Origin: Yoonia sp. | GTDB lineage: Bacteria > Pseudomonadota > Alphaproteobacteria > Rhodobacterales > Rhodobacteraceae | Assembly (NCBI RefSeq): GCF_017854565.1 | Contig: NZ_JAFMHJ010000006.1 | Location: forward strand, 1 to 64,000 | Direction of reading: 5' to 3' | DNA: 64,000 nt | Shown here: in pieces, positions 39,141 to 48,253 of the stretch | Layout: the number at the start of each line of letters is the position of its first letter | How positions within the stretch are numbered: position 1 is the stretch's first letter | Program-made: the position numbers and the translations under genes | Notes under the pieces: model-generated | Databases searched by the model: none | What the model saw: only the letters and a program-made list of their open reading frames with translations | Told to the model about the DNA's origin: nothing

Positions 39141-39180
39141 GTCGCACCTCCCCGGACGTCAAAACACTTAAATCACAGTA

Positions 39181-39201
39181 TAGGTCAAAAATACTGACCT
39201 A
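39181..39201. promoter_or_regulatory. Palindromic operator between the ferredoxin oxidoreductase gene and lysR
   Basis: TAGGTCA-N7-TGACCTA is a perfect interrupted palindrome, 40 bases upstream of the oxidoreductase start and 98 bases upstream of the LysR start. Symmetry and position fit a LysR-type recognition site (T-N11-A core) controlling the divergent pair. An Lrp/AsnC-type regulator elsewhere in the genome could also use it. Confidence 0.65.
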
Positions 39202-39299
39202 CAAAGCGGAAAATAAAACCCATAAGGTTTGCAACTGAATGCCCGCATGGCGTAATGATCTTTCCATAAGCGCGGTTATTTGACAGACAGCAGGATAAT

Positions 39300-40208
39300 A
39301 TGGACTGGGATAAGTTAAGAATATTTCACGCCGTCGCGGACGCGGGCAGCCTGACACACGCCGGTGATGTGTTGCACCTGTCGCAATCCGCCGTCAGCCG
39401 GCAAATCCGCGCGCTCGAAGAATCACTCAGCACAACGCTGTTTCACCGCCATGCCCGCGGACTGATCCTGACCGAACAGGGTGAATTGCTGTTCGACGCC
39501 GCCAAATCAATGAACAAACGGCTCGAAGCGGCCTCTGCCCGCATCCGCGACAGCGAAGAAGAAGTGTTCGGCGAATTGCGCGTTACCACGACCACCGGCT
39601 TCGGCACGCTGTGGCTCGCGCCCCGCCTGCCCAAACTTTATGAACAATATCCCGACCTCAAGATCGACCTGATGCTCGAAGAACGCGTGCTTGACCTGCC
39701 CATGCGCGAGGCCGACGTGGCGATCCGCATGAAAGAGCCGTCACAGGCCGACCTGATCCGCAAACGGCTGATGTCCGTGCGCATGCGGCTTTATGCAACC
39801 GAGACGTATATCGCACAGCGTGGCATGATGCATGATATATCCGACATCACGAACCACCGCTTGATTTGTCAAAGCCTGAATTCCACGCAGGTCGCTGCCA
39901 GTGCCACACTGGTCCAGCACCTGATGACCTACGACGTGCCCAGCCTGTTCACCGTCAACAACTACTTCGGCGTCCTGCAAGGCGTGCTCAACAATCTCGG
40001 CATCGGGGTCCTGCCTGATTACGTCACCGAAGATTTTCCCGCCCTCGTCCGCGTCCTGCCTGATCTGGAAAGCGGCGAAGTCCCGGTGTTCCTCGCCTAC
40101 CCCGAAGAACTGCGCCAATCCAAACGGATCAGTGCCTTTCGCGACTTTGTCCAGGATGAAATCTTTGCCCACCGGCGTAAAATCAGAGAAGCGTCAGCAC
40201 CGTCATAA
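39300..40208 (+). CDS. LysR family transcriptional regulator
   Basis: The 302-residue product has an N-terminal winged helix-turn-helix (WDKLRIFHAVADAGSLTHAGDVLHLSQSAVSRQIRALEE near 3-42) and a substrate-binding effector domain from about 90, with RVTTTTGFGTLWLAPRLP and a periplasmic-binding-like fold pattern. LysR proteins usually activate a divergent gene, here the ferredoxin oxidoreductase, and repress themselves. The inducer is unknown, perhaps a 2-oxo acid or an amino acid. Confidence 0.93.
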   Translation: MDWDKLRIFHAVADAGSLTHAGDVLHLSQSAVSRQIRALEESLSTTLFHRHARGLILTEQGELLFDAAKSMNKRLEAASARIRDSEEEVFGELRVTTTTGFGTLWLAPRLPKLYEQYPDLKIDLMLEERVLDLPMREADVAIRMKEPSQADLIRKRLMSVRMRLYATETYIAQRGMMHDISDITNHRLICQSLNSTQVAASATLVQHLMTYDVPSLFTVNNYFGVLQGVLNNLGIGVLPDYVTEDFPALVRVLPDLESGEVPVFLAYPEELRQSKRISAFRDFVQDEIFAHRRKIREASAPS

Positions 40209-40222
40209 CCCCAGTGGCGCAG

Positions 40223-41373
40223 CTACGCCGCATACTCAGGCTGGCGCGCGTCGCCCCGGACTTTGGCCATTTCCGCGACCAGCTTTTCCGCCTGCCGACG
40301 CGTGATCTTTGCGCGGACCGTCGGCCCATACCCATTGTCAGGGTCGCTGCGCAACGCAGGCAAAACATCGAACAACGTCTCACGCTGCGCCGCACTCAGC
40401 ATCGCCACCCCGGTTGGACCGGGATAAAAACTTTCCGACTGCGCCCCATTCGCCCGCAAAAGCGCGTGTTTCGCAAGCAACAGATGAAAATAGGTCGCCT
40501 CTTTTTTTCCACGCATCCAGCGCACGCCAACCATTTCGGTCAGTCCCTTTGCAGGCGCCAAGACCTCCGCATGGCCAAACATTTCCTGACACAGTTCATT
40601 GCGGATCAAAACATGATGCTGCGGCGACACAACCAGCTCAACAAACGGCAAACCGCGCCCCAACGCACCTGCCTTGATCGCAATCGGCTTATACTTCTCA
40701 TCCGCGCCGGGCCATAGATGGGTCGAATGGGTGGCCCAGATCAACGGCTGCGGCCCGTCATCACCAAACTGCCACGACGCAGGTCATCGACACGGACCGG
40801 TCCGGTTGGCGTCTCAATCATCGTGCCTGCAAGATAGCACACCGGCGTCGGCGGCGGCGTAGTGTCAAGACCCTGAACCGTGATCGCACCATTGCCGAAC
40901 GCATTCATTTGCGTTTCGGTCGCACCGGATTCAGGCAGAAACGCCAGCCGCGTTACGTCACCGGGCGCAGGATAATCAATGACCGAGACAAGCGCGACTG
41001 GATCACCCCGAAACAGTACCGGCACCTGATTGGCGCCGTTATTGTTGTTCGTTGGCAATGTGCCAGAAAATTCGTAAACAAAATCATAAGCCACGCCATT
41101 GATCAGGACCTGCGTATCGGGGTCCGTGATACCCGCGCCCAGCTGCTCCAGAATTGTGTCGCCGGGGTCGGTTCCGGACGCCAGGCGTATAAACGTGATT
41201 TGTACACTGGCATCACCCGTCAAATTCAATGCCGCGTTATTTGCCGATGGGCTATCGGTACGTGCCCAGAATGTGTCCGTCAAAGCTTCTTCACTCTCAA
41301 TTCCCCCCCGGAGGCTCAGATCTCCGACACTGGTTTTACGGCTCATCGCACCAATGCCCGGCCCAGCCATCAA
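40223..41373 (-). pseudogene. Hint (Hedgehog/intein) domain protein, frameshifted
   Basis: From ATG 41373 the first frame gives about 207 residues: an adhesin-like N-terminal part with LNLTGDASVQITFIR, then PVCYLAGTMIETPTGPVRV, the start of a Hint autoprocessing domain with its Cys. After GSLVMT (about 40760) that frame stops within four codons. The remaining Hint sequence (DGPQPLIWATHSTH, then VSPQHHVLIRNELC) continues in another frame to 40223. A net change of about one base, or a small deletion, is needed to join them. Intact relatives in roseobacters are usually large secreted or surface proteins. A sequencing error is possible. Confidence 0.85.
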
Positions 41374-41496
41374 GTCACCGGATTTCCGCGTCGATCATTC
41401 TGTTAAAGCACCCGAGTTAAACCCCCGATGAACCGAACCGCATCAGCCATGCAGAAACCACATGGCGGCATTGCGGTCGCGTAATGGTATTTTTTC

Positions 41497-41525
41497 TTGA
41501 ATGGTCAAATATTGCACCCTATCTG
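41497..41525 (+). promoter_or_regulatory. Candidate promoter of the small RNA
   Basis: TTGAAT (41497-41502) and TATCTG (41520-41525) are 17 bases apart, a fair sigma-70 match placed 7 bases before the predicted RNA start at about 41532. Confidence 0.4.
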
Positions 41526-41531
41526 ATCATT

Positions 41532-41613
41532 CGAAGGCGATGATGCGTAAGCGCGCATCGCTTTCACCTCCCTGTTGGACTTCGCCGGGCCTTAGTGCCC
41601 GGCACTTTTTTCT
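41532..41613 (+). ncRNA. Candidate small RNA with anti-Shine-Dalgarno stretch, upstream of purL
   Basis: The 305-base gap before purL has no convincing gene but shows small-RNA architecture on the plus strand. There is a promoter-like pair, a hairpin GATGCG-TAAGCG-CGCATC near 41544-41561, an unpaired UUUCACCUCCCUGUUGGAC stretch, and a terminator. CACCUCC is complementary to ribosome-binding sites. The layout recalls the alphaproteobacterial CcsR ('cuckoo') RNAs with their CCUCCUCCC loops, though the sequence is not identical to what I remember. It could instead be a leader that attenuates purL. Confidence 0.55.
41584..41613 (+). terminator. Intrinsic terminator of the small RNA
   Basis: GCCGGGC, loop CTTAGT, GCCCGGC, then AC and six T. 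The stem has seven perfect GC-rich pairs. It lies 65 bases before purL on the same strand and does not follow any coding sequence, which is the main reason to suspect a small RNA or a leader transcript. Confidence 0.9.
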
Positions 41614-41678
41614 TTAAAATCGTGCTTCCCCCTCGCCGCTGGCACCGTTAAAAGGCCAACAACTGCCGGAGGCCGCAC

Positions 41679-43838
41679 ATGCAAGAACCCCACATCACCG
41701 ATGAATTGATCGCCGCTCATGGGCTGAAGCCCGACGAGTACCAGCGTATCCTCGAAATCATCGGGCGCGAACCGACCTATACGGAGCTTGGTATTTTCTC
41801 GGCCATGTGGAACGAACATTGCTCCTATAAATCATCCAAGAAATGGTTGCGGACCCTGCCCACGACCGGCCCCCAGGTTATCTGCGGCCCCGGCGAAAAC
41901 GCAGGCGTGGTCGATATCGGCGATGGTCAGGCCGTTGTGTTCAAAATGGAAAGCCACAACCACCCCAGCTACATCGAACCTTATCAGGGGGCGGCAACCG
42001 GCGTGGGCGGTATTCTGCGCGATGTCTTCACAATGGGCGCGCGCCCCATTGCCGCAATGAACTCGCTGTCGTTCGGTGAACCCAGCCACCCCAAAACCCG
42101 GCAACTGGTCAACGGCGTCGTCGCGGGCGTCGGCGGCTACGGCAACTGCTTTGGCGTGCCCACAATCGGCGGAGAGGTCCGTTTTGACCCCGCCTACAAT
42201 GGCAACTGCCTCGTCAACGCCTTTGCCGCAGGTATCGCGGACACCGATAAGATATTCTACTCTGCGGCCTCAGGCATCGGCATGCCCGTCGTCTACCTCG
42301 GCGCCAAGACCGGACGCGACGGCGTCGGCGGCGCCACCATGGCCAGCGCCGAGTTCGACGACACCATCGAAGAAAAACGCCCCACCGTCCAGGTCGGCGA
42401 CCCTTTCACCGAAAAACGCCTGATGGAAGCGACCCTTGAACTCATGGCGACGGGTGCCGTGATCTCCATCCAGGATATGGGCGCGGCCGGCCTGACCTGC
42501 TCGGCGGTGGAAATGGGCGACAAGGGTGGGCTGGGCGTCCGCCTCAACCTCAACGCGGTGCCCCAGCGCGAAGAAAACATGACCGCATACGAAATGATGC
42601 TGTCCGAAAGCCAGGAACGCATGCTCATGGTCCTCAAACCAGAGCTTGAGGCAGAAGCCCGCGCGGTGTTCGAAAAATGGGACCTCGATTTTGCCATCGT
42701 CGGTGAAACCATCGCCGAAGACCGCTTCATCGTCCTGCACAACAACGAAATCAAGGCCGACCTGCCACTGGCCACCCTCTCCGGCTCGGCCCCTGAATAC
42801 GACCGCCCTTGGGTGCCGACACCCGCCGCCGACCCCTTGGGTGACGTGCCCGGCGTCCATCCGATTGACGGGCTCAAGGCGCTGATCGGCAGCCCAAACT
42901 ATGCGGGCAAACAATGGGTCTATGAACAATACGACCAACAGGTCATGGGCGATACGGCCCGCACACCGGGTGCCGGCTCTGGCATCGTGCGAATCCACGG
43001 CACCGATAAATCTCTGGCCTTCACCAGCGACGTGACCCCCCGCTATGTCAAAGCCAACCCTGTGATGGGCGGCAAACAGGCCGTCGCCGAAGCCTATCGC
43101 AACCTGACCGCCGTGGGCGCCACGCCCCTTGCCGCAACCGATAACATGAACTTCGGCAACCCCGAAAAGCCCGTGATCATGGGCCAGTTTGTCGGTGCCA
43201 TCCAAGGTATCGGCGAAGCCTGTATCGCCCTCGACATGCCCATCGTTTCGGGCAATGTCTCGCTTTACAACGAAACCGACGGCACCGGTATCCTGCCCAC
43301 CCCGACCATCGGGGCCGTGGGCATCATCAAACACCCCGATGACATGATCATCGGTCAACTCCGCGAGGGGCACGTGCTTCTTGTGCTCGGCGAAACCCTT
43401 GGCCACCTGGGCCAGTCCGCCCTGCTCGCCGAAGTCCACAACCGGGTCGAAGGCGACGCGCCGCCCGTCGATCTGTCCGCGGAAAAGCGGCACGGCGACT
43501 TCATCCGCGCCAACCACACCCTGATCACGGCCTGCACCGACCTCAGCGATGGTGGCCTCGCGCTGGCCGCCTTTGAACTCGCCGAGACCGCAGGGGTCGG
43601 CATCACGCTGGATGCCGAAGACACCCCAACCCTGTTTGGCGAAGATCAGGCGCGCTACCTCATCGGTTGCAACTTCGATCAGGCCGAAGCCTTGATGTCC
43701 GCCGCCGCCAGCGCCGGAGTGACCCTGACAACCGTCGGCAAGGCAGGCGGCACCACCGTCACCCTTGGCCAATACAGCGCACCGCTGGATGAACTCGCCC
43801 ATATCTACCGCACAGCATTTGAAGTGGCCGTCGCCTGA
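41679..43838 (+). CDS. purL: Phosphoribosylformylglycinamidine synthase subunit PurL
   Basis: The 719-residue small-type PurL uses ATP and ammonia from PurQ to convert FGAR to FGAM in purine synthesis. It begins [19 protein letters not shown], has [19 protein letters not shown] near 48-66, the ATP/FGAR-binding [20 protein letters not shown] near 93-112, [11 protein letters not shown], and [15 protein letters not shown] near 268-282. It needs PurQ and PurS, which are not in the window. A ribosome-binding GGAGG precedes the ATG. A dispersed repeat follows. Confidence 0.97.
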   Translation: MQEPHITDELIAAHGLKPDEYQRILEIIGREPTYTELGIFSAMWNEHCSYKSSKKWLRTLPTTGPQVICGPGENAGVVDIGDGQAVVFKMESHNHPSYIEPYQGAATGVGGILRDVFTMGARPIAAMNSLSFGEPSHPKTRQLVNGVVAGVGGYGNCFGVPTIGGEVRFDPAYNGNCLVNAFAAGIADTDKIFYSAASGIGMPVVYLGAKTGRDGVGGATMASAEFDDTIEEKRPTVQVGDPFTEKRLMEATLELMATGAVISIQDMGAAGLTCSAVEMGDKGGLGVRLNLNAVPQREENMTAYEMMLSESQERMLMVLKPELEAEARAVFEKWDLDFAIVGETIAEDRFIVLHNNEIKADLPLATLSGSAPEYDRPWVPTPAADPLGDVPGVHPIDGLKALIGSPNYAGKQWVYEQYDQQVMGDTARTPGAGSGIVRIHGTDKSLAFTSDVTPRYVKANPVMGGKQAVAEAYRNLTAVGATPLAATDNMNFGNPEKPVIMGQFVGAIQGIGEACIALDMPIVSGNVSLYNETDGTGILPTPTIGAVGIIKHPDDMIIGQLREGHVLLVLGETLGHLGQSALLAEVHNRVEGDAPPVDLSAEKRHGDFIRANHTLITACTDLSDGGLALAAFELAETAGVGITLDAEDTPTLFGEDQARYLIGCNFDQAEALMSAAASAGVTLTTVGKAGGTTVTLGQYSAPLDELAHIYRTAFEVAVA

Positions 43839-43842
43839 TCCT

Positions 43843-43877
43843 TTTCTTATGTCCATAAAATACTCCCGCCGGAGGCG
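43843..43877 (+). repeat. Dispersed intergenic element (TTCTTATGTCC...TACTCCCGCCGGAGGC)
   Basis: TTTCTTATGTCC, two variable bases and AAATACTCCCGC recur at 60272-60297 after mmsB, and the CCCGCCGGAGGC part also ends the inverted repeat near 10207-10219. All three lie just after a gene end. CTCCCGCCGGAG is itself palindromic (CTCC-GGAG). Such a motif at many gene ends is familiar from Rhodobacterales genomes; its role is not established. Confidence 0.65.
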
Positions 43878-43937
43878 CAGACTTGCCGACCGGCACCAGC
43901 GTACTTAGATTACGTGCAACAGACCAAAGGACCGCCC

Positions 43938-44174
43938 ATGCCGATCACCGCCCATGAGATCGAAACCCTGCTGCGCAGCAGCTTCCCCGACGCCCGGATC
44001 AGCGTGCAGGGCGACGACGGCGCACATTTCGCCGCCGAAGTGATCGACGAAAGCTTTCGCGGCAAAAACCGGGTCCAGCAACAACGCGCCGTCTACGCCG
44101 CCCTCAAAGGCAAAATGGACGGCACCAATGGCGAACTTCATGCCCTGGCGCTGACCACCAAGGCGCCGGACTAA
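43938..44174 (+). CDS. bolA: BolA/IbaG family protein
   Basis: The 78-residue product has the compact BolA fold: ITAHEIETLLRSSFPDARISV at the start, DESFRGKNRVQQQRAVYAALKG near 36-57 and LHALALTTKAPD at the end, with the conserved His. BolA proteins bind iron-sulfur clusters together with monothiol glutaredoxins and act in Fe-S trafficking. The partner glutaredoxin gene is 60 bases downstream, which supports this. The ATG at 43938 is preferred; eight extra residues upstream are not part of the fold. Confidence 0.93.
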   Translation: MPITAHEIETLLRSSFPDARISVQGDDGAHFAAEVIDESFRGKNRVQQQRAVYAALKGKMDGTNGELHALALTTKAPD

Positions 44175-44234
44175 CGCCACATATGACACCAAAGTCGTTC
44201 TCAGACTTTGCCCTCACCACAAAGGACATCCCCA

Positions 44235-44594
44235 ATGACCGCCGTAGACAAAATCAAAGACACCGTGACCGCCAACCAAGTCGTGCTCTTCATGAAGGGC
44301 ACAAAGTCCATGCCGCAGTGCGGTTTCTCCTCCCGCGTTGCAGGCGTGCTGAACTTCATGGGCGTCGATTTCGCCGACGTGAACGTGCTGGCCGATGAGG
44401 AAATCCGCCAGGGCATCAAAGACTACTCCGACTGGCCCACCATCCCCCAACTCTACGTCAAGGGCGAATTCGTGGGCGGCTGCGACATCATCACCGAAAT
44501 GATGCTCTCGGGCGAACTTGATACGCTCTTTTCCGACAGCGGCGTGTCCTTCGACAAAGACGCCGCCGACAAAATCCGCGAAGCCAACGGCTAA
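44235..44594 (+). CDS. grxD: Monothiol glutaredoxin (Grx4 type)
   Basis: The 119-residue product carries the monothiol active site in [17 protein letters not shown] near 19-35 (CGFS), the TVP-like [19 protein letters not shown] near 68-86 and a glutathione-binding Gly-Gly pair. It holds a 2Fe-2S cluster with glutathione or with BolA and passes clusters to targets. The ATG at 44235 gives the normal N-terminus. It forms a small unit with bolA and ends at a strong terminator. Confidence 0.96.
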   Translation: MTAVDKIKDTVTANQVVLFMKGTKSMPQCGFSSRVAGVLNFMGVDFADVNVLADEEIRQGIKDYSDWPTIPQLYVKGEFVGGCDIITEMMLSGELDTLFSDSGVSFDKDAADKIREANG

Positions 44595-44603
44595 ACCAAA
44601 AAC

Positions 44604-44634
44604 AAAGGCGACGCTCATGCGAAGCGTCGCCTTT
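44604..44634. terminator. Bidirectional terminator between grxD and zapA
   Basis: AAAGGCGACGCT and AGCGTCGCCTTT form a perfect 12-bp stem with a 7-base loop. The A-rich 5' side and T-rich 3' side allow termination from both convergent genes. Confidence 0.88.
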
Positions 44635-44676
44635 CAAATCGCGATATCAAGAATGCGCGGTAGCGCCCCTTTTTGG

Positions 44677-45069
44677 TCAGCCCGCCTTCGCCTCGACCTG
44701 ATCGGCAAGAGCCTCGGCACGGGCGGCAATTTCGGCCAGCGTATCGGTCACCGCCGCAGGCACCACAGGCACTTCAATCCGTTCCGGTGCCGGCGTGGGA
44801 CGCTGCTCCAGTTTCTCAATCTGCCCATGCAGTTTCGCCACTTCGGCATCCGCGACGCGTACGCGGTCTTCCAGTCCTGCGGTCTTGTCCGCCAGCATCA
44901 GCCCCGCCATCAGCAGCATCCGCGCCTCGGGCATCCGGCCAATCTGCTCCGACAGATGCGCCGCCTCGCCGTCCAGCATGGCCGCTGCGGAATGCAGGAA
45001 ATGCTCTTCCCCGTCCTGACAGGCCACTTCAAACGTGCGGCCGCCAATGGAAATTTCAACCTGCGGCAT
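44677..45069 (-). CDS. zapA: Cell division protein ZapA
   Basis: The 130-residue product has the ZapA start VEISIGGRTFEVACQDGEEHFL near 4-25, the MLLMAGLMLADK helix near 51-62, then a coiled coil and an Ala/Glu-rich tail. ZapA binds FtsZ and bundles its filaments at the division ring. It overlaps the upstream coiled-coil gene by 14 bases. The long tail beyond residue 85 is usual in alphaproteobacteria. Confidence 0.92.
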   Translation of the reverse strand: MPQVEISIGGRTFEVACQDGEEHFLHSAAAMLDGEAAHLSEQIGRMPEARMLLMAGLMLADKTAGLEDRVRVADAEVAKLHGQIEKLEQRPTPAPERIEVPVVPAAVTDTLAEIAARAEALADQVEAKAG

Positions 45070-45526
45070 GGGGTGCCTCCGTGATCAGGGGTTTCAATTC
45101 GGCCAGGATCGCATCAATTTCAACAGCGTCCGCAGACCGCTGCGCGTGCAATGCCTCCACTTCGGCGGTCACCGCCGCGTCATGCAATTCAGGTGCAAGC
45201 CCTTCGGTGATAGCGGCACGCAACTGCGTATTCATCTCGCGCAACTGGACATTGGACGCCCGCAACCGCTGCAATTCCCGGTCAAGCTGGGTCATCTGCG
45301 CGCGCTGTGTCTCCACCCGCTCGGTCAATGACGCCACTTGCGTGTCCTGCCGTTCCTTGAGCAGCCGCACCCGCTCAACCAATGCGACGTTGGCCGCGCG
45401 TTCGTTTTCCAATGCCACCGAAATCGACGCACTGGCAGCCACCTGCGCATCCTGTGCGTCAACGCCGCGCCTGATCCGGTCAAGAGCCGCCGTTATCCGA
45501 CTTTCCAACGCACTAATATCACTCAT
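45056..45526 (-). CDS. Coiled-coil protein paired with ZapA
   Basis: The 156-residue product is almost entirely helical, with heptad-like stretches from about 38 to 110 (ERVRLLKERQDTQVASLTER; LDRELQRLRASN). No membrane helix or other domain is seen. It overlaps zapA, so both are made together. In Caulobacter a coiled-coil protein encoded beside zapA (ZauP) binds ZapA and bridges FtsZ filaments; the same role is a reasonable inference, though sequence alone cannot prove it. Confidence 0.8.
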   Translation of the reverse strand: MSDISALESRITAALDRIRRGVDAQDAQVAASASISVALENERAANVALVERVRLLKERQDTQVASLTERVETQRAQMTQLDRELQRLRASNVQLREMNTQLRAAITEGLAPELHDAAVTAEVEALHAQRSADAVEIDAILAELKPLITEAPHAAG

Positions 45527-45809
45527 CCGCCTGTCCTTTCGTGGCCACCAACGCTGGCCCGGAAATGCCCCGGTGTGTCCGCCGTCCGCATCAAAATCGA
45601 CCCGGCGTCAGGCGGCTCTTGTGCAAATTTGCAGCCCCGCGCGCCGAATCGCACCCTTGTTGCACCAGACTAAGCCATCGACACGGCCCCCGCAAACGGG
45701 CAGGTTGTAAGAAAATGAATGACTTAGCTGTCACGCTTGATCTCAGGGGGGACCCTGATATGAGGCTGACAAACTTGTCGTTCACCATTCTTAATAGGAC
45801 TTGACCACC

Positions 45810-47828
45810 TTGGATATTGCAGCCCTTCGGACCGCCCACCCTGATCACTGGATGAAAGCCGCGGCCATCCGCACCCTGACACTGGACGCGGTCGCCGCTG
45901 CCAACTCCGGCCACTCCGGCATGCCCATGGGGATGGCCGATGTCGCCACCGTGCTTTTTGAAAAGCACCTTAAGTTCGATCCGAAAAATCCCGCATGGCC
46001 AGACCGCGACCGCTTCATCCTTTCGGCGGGGCACGGGTCCATGCTGCTGTATTCCTTGATGTACCTCACCGGCTACGAAGACATCACCCTGCAGCAGATC
46101 AAGGATTTCCGCCAATGGGGTGCCAAAACCGCAGGTCACCCCGAATTCGGACACGCGCGCGGCATTGAAACCACCACCGGCCCCTTGGGTCAGGGCATCG
46201 CCAACTCAGTCGGCTTTGCGATTGCCGAAGAAATTCAGCGCGCCACCTGGGGCAAAACCATCATCGACCACCACACCTACGTCATCGCCGGCGACGGCTG
46301 CCTGATGGAGGGGATCAGCCAAGAGGCCATCGGCCTTGCCGGCATGCAAAAACTGTCACAGTTGGTTGTTCTGTTTGACGACAACAACATCACGATCGAC
46401 GGCACCGTGGACATGGCCGACATCACGGACCAGCCTGCGCGCTTTGCGGCATCCGGCTGGCACGTGCAATCCATCGACGGCCACGACCCGGTCGCGATCG
46501 ACGCGGCCATCACCGCTGCGAAAAACGATCCGCGCCCGTCCATGATCGCCTGCAAAACCCACATCGCTCTGGGACACGCGGCACAGGATACCTCCAAGGG
46601 CCACGGCGCACTGACCAACGCCGAACAGCTGATCGCGGCCAAGGCGGCCTATGGCTGGAACCACGGGCCCTTCGAAATTCCCGCCGATGTCAAATCCCAG
46701 TGGGAAGCCATCGGCGCGCGAGGCGCGACCACCCGCAGCGATTGGGACGCCCGCTTTGCGGCACTGTCGGACACCAAACAGGCGGAATTCAACCGCATCT
46801 ATGCCGGCGAAGCCCCCAAGAACCTCAGCGCGACAATCCGCGCCCTCAAAAAGCAGATCAGCGAAGGCCAGCCATCGGTCGCAACCCGCAAATCATCCGA
46901 AATGACGCTGGAAGTGATCAATCCGATCATGATGGAAACCATCGGCGGCTCGGCTGACCTGACCGGCTCGAACAACACCAAGACCGCCGATCTTGGCATC
47001 TTCAACCCCGGCAACCGCAAGGGCCGCTACATCTATTACGGCGTGCGCGAACACGGGATGGCGGCTGCAATGAACGGCATGGCGCTGCACGGTGGTGCGC
47101 GGCCCTACGGCGGGACGTTCATGTGCTTTACCGACTACGCACGCGGTGCGATGCGGCTGTCGGCCCTGATGGGGATCCCCACGACCTATGTGATGACCCA
47201 CGACAGCATCGGCCTTGGCGAAGACGGGCCAACGCACCAGCCGGTCGAACATCTGGCGATGATGCGCGCGACACCCAACACCCATGTTTTCCGCCCCGCA
47301 GACACCGTGGAAACCGCCGAAGCCTGGGAACTTGCGCTGACGTCGAAAACCACGCCGTCGGTGCTGTGCCTGTCGCGCCAGAACCTGCCCACGGTGCGGA
47401 CCGAACATAAGGTTAAAAACCTGACCGCCCAAGGCGCCTATGTGCTGGCCGACGCTGACGGCAAACGTCAGGCGATCATCATGGCAACCGGGTCCGAGGT
47501 CGAAATAGCCCTCGCCGCCCGTGACCTGCTGCAAGCCGATGGCATCGGCACCCGCGTTGTGTCCATGCCGTGCTGGGAATTGTTCGAAGAACAAGACGAA
47601 AGCTACCGCAAGCGCGTCCTGCCCGCAGGCCCCGTGCGCGTCGCCGTCGAGGCGGGCATCCGCTTTGGCTGGGACCGCTGGTTGTTCGGCGAACGCGGCA
47701 AGCGCGAAAAGTCTGGATTTATCGGCATGCACGGCTTTGGCGCGTCGGCCCCGGCGGAACGTCTGTTCGAAGAATTCGGCATCACGGCGAAAGACACGGC
47801 CGCCAAGGTGAAGTCCTTGATCAAGTAG
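45810..47828 (+). CDS. tkt: Transketolase
   Basis: The 672-residue thiamine-diphosphate enzyme moves two-carbon units in the pentose phosphate pathway. It shows [17 protein letters not shown] near 28-44, [29 protein letters not shown], the TPP motif [14 protein letters not shown] and [18 protein letters not shown]. No ATG exists near the conserved start. TTG at 45810 ([13 protein letters not shown]) fits homologues and has AGGA 11 bases upstream; TTG at 45801 would add three residues and place the AGGA too close. The rare start may lower translation. Paired hairpins follow the gene. Confidence 0.95.
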   Translation: MDIAALRTAHPDHWMKAAAIRTLTLDAVAAANSGHSGMPMGMADVATVLFEKHLKFDPKNPAWPDRDRFILSAGHGSMLLYSLMYLTGYEDITLQQIKDFRQWGAKTAGHPEFGHARGIETTTGPLGQGIANSVGFAIAEEIQRATWGKTIIDHHTYVIAGDGCLMEGISQEAIGLAGMQKLSQLVVLFDDNNITIDGTVDMADITDQPARFAASGWHVQSIDGHDPVAIDAAITAAKNDPRPSMIACKTHIALGHAAQDTSKGHGALTNAEQLIAAKAAYGWNHGPFEIPADVKSQWEAIGARGATTRSDWDARFAALSDTKQAEFNRIYAGEAPKNLSATIRALKKQISEGQPSVATRKSSEMTLEVINPIMMETIGGSADLTGSNNTKTADLGIFNPGNRKGRYIYYGVREHGMAAAMNGMALHGGARPYGGTFMCFTDYARGAMRLSALMGIPTTYVMTHDSIGLGEDGPTHQPVEHLAMMRATPNTHVFRPADTVETAEAWELALTSKTTPSVLCLSRQNLPTVRTEHKVKNLTAQGAYVLADADGKRQAIIMATGSEVEIALAARDLLQADGIGTRVVSMPCWELFEEQDESYRKRVLPAGPVRVAVEAGIRFGWDRWLFGERGKREKSGFIGMHGFGASAPAERLFEEFGITAKDTAAKVKSLIK

Positions 47829-47889
47829 GGGTGGGTCAAGACCCACCTTACGACCATATGACCCGTAGGGCGGGGTTTTCCCCGCCTTA
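47825..47889. repeat. Two consecutive palindromic hairpins between tkt and doxX
   Basis: GGTGGGTC-AA-GACCCACC (47830-47847) is a relative of the palindrome at 14919. It is followed by GTAGGGCGGGG-TTTT-CCCCGCCTTAT (47865-47889), a second hairpin of similar flank (GTAGG...CTTA). They separate the convergent tkt and doxX genes and may end both transcripts. Confidence 0.7.
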
Positions 47890-48253
47890 TCTTTTCTTAA
47901 ACGAAAAACGCCCGGCCACGGCCACGGCCAGCGCAACACACCCCCCGGCAATCGCCCAATTTTTCACGAAAATGGTCATCTGCCACGGATCATCCGGCAA
48001 AAAGTAAAAAATGCTGGTCACCCCACAATAGGCCGCCAGCGACAGCGCCACGGGCCGCACAGCGATACCTGCCAACAAAGCCGCGCCCGCGACACCGTCA
48101 TAGATCAGCGCGATCCAGACCAATACGGTCGGCAAGCCGAATCCTGCCAATAGTAGCGCGGCGTCCTGCGGGTCTTACCGCCTTTTGTACGGCTCCGCCC
48201 AGAAACAGCACCGCGATCAGACCCCGGGCCACCAATAGCAAAGCATCGTTCAC
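47887..48253 (-). pseudogene. DoxX family membrane protein, frameshifted
   Basis: Translation should start at the GTG at 48253, which overlaps the stop of the upstream DUF808 gene in GTGA. The first frame gives VNDALLLVARGLIAVLFLGGAVQKAV, a DoxX-type first helix, then breaks. The following frame continues with AALLLAGFGLPTVLVWIALIYDG and three more membrane helices to 47887. One extra A in GTAAGACC (plus-strand T pair at 48175-48176) explains the break: removing it restores about 121 codons. DoxX proteins are small four-helix membrane proteins of uncertain function. A sequencing error is possible. Confidence 0.85.

Noticed and set aside
42270-43856. 528-codon open frame antisense to purL
   Set aside because: Glycine- and histidine-rich shadow of a confident purL; no domain.
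45715-45804. 29-codon frame just before tkt, possible leader peptide
   Set aside because: No ribosome-binding site, no codon enrichment and no attenuator hairpin between it and tkt.
46893-47951. 352-codon open frame antisense to tkt
   Set aside because: Shadow of the transketolase frame that runs through the hairpins between tkt and doxX.
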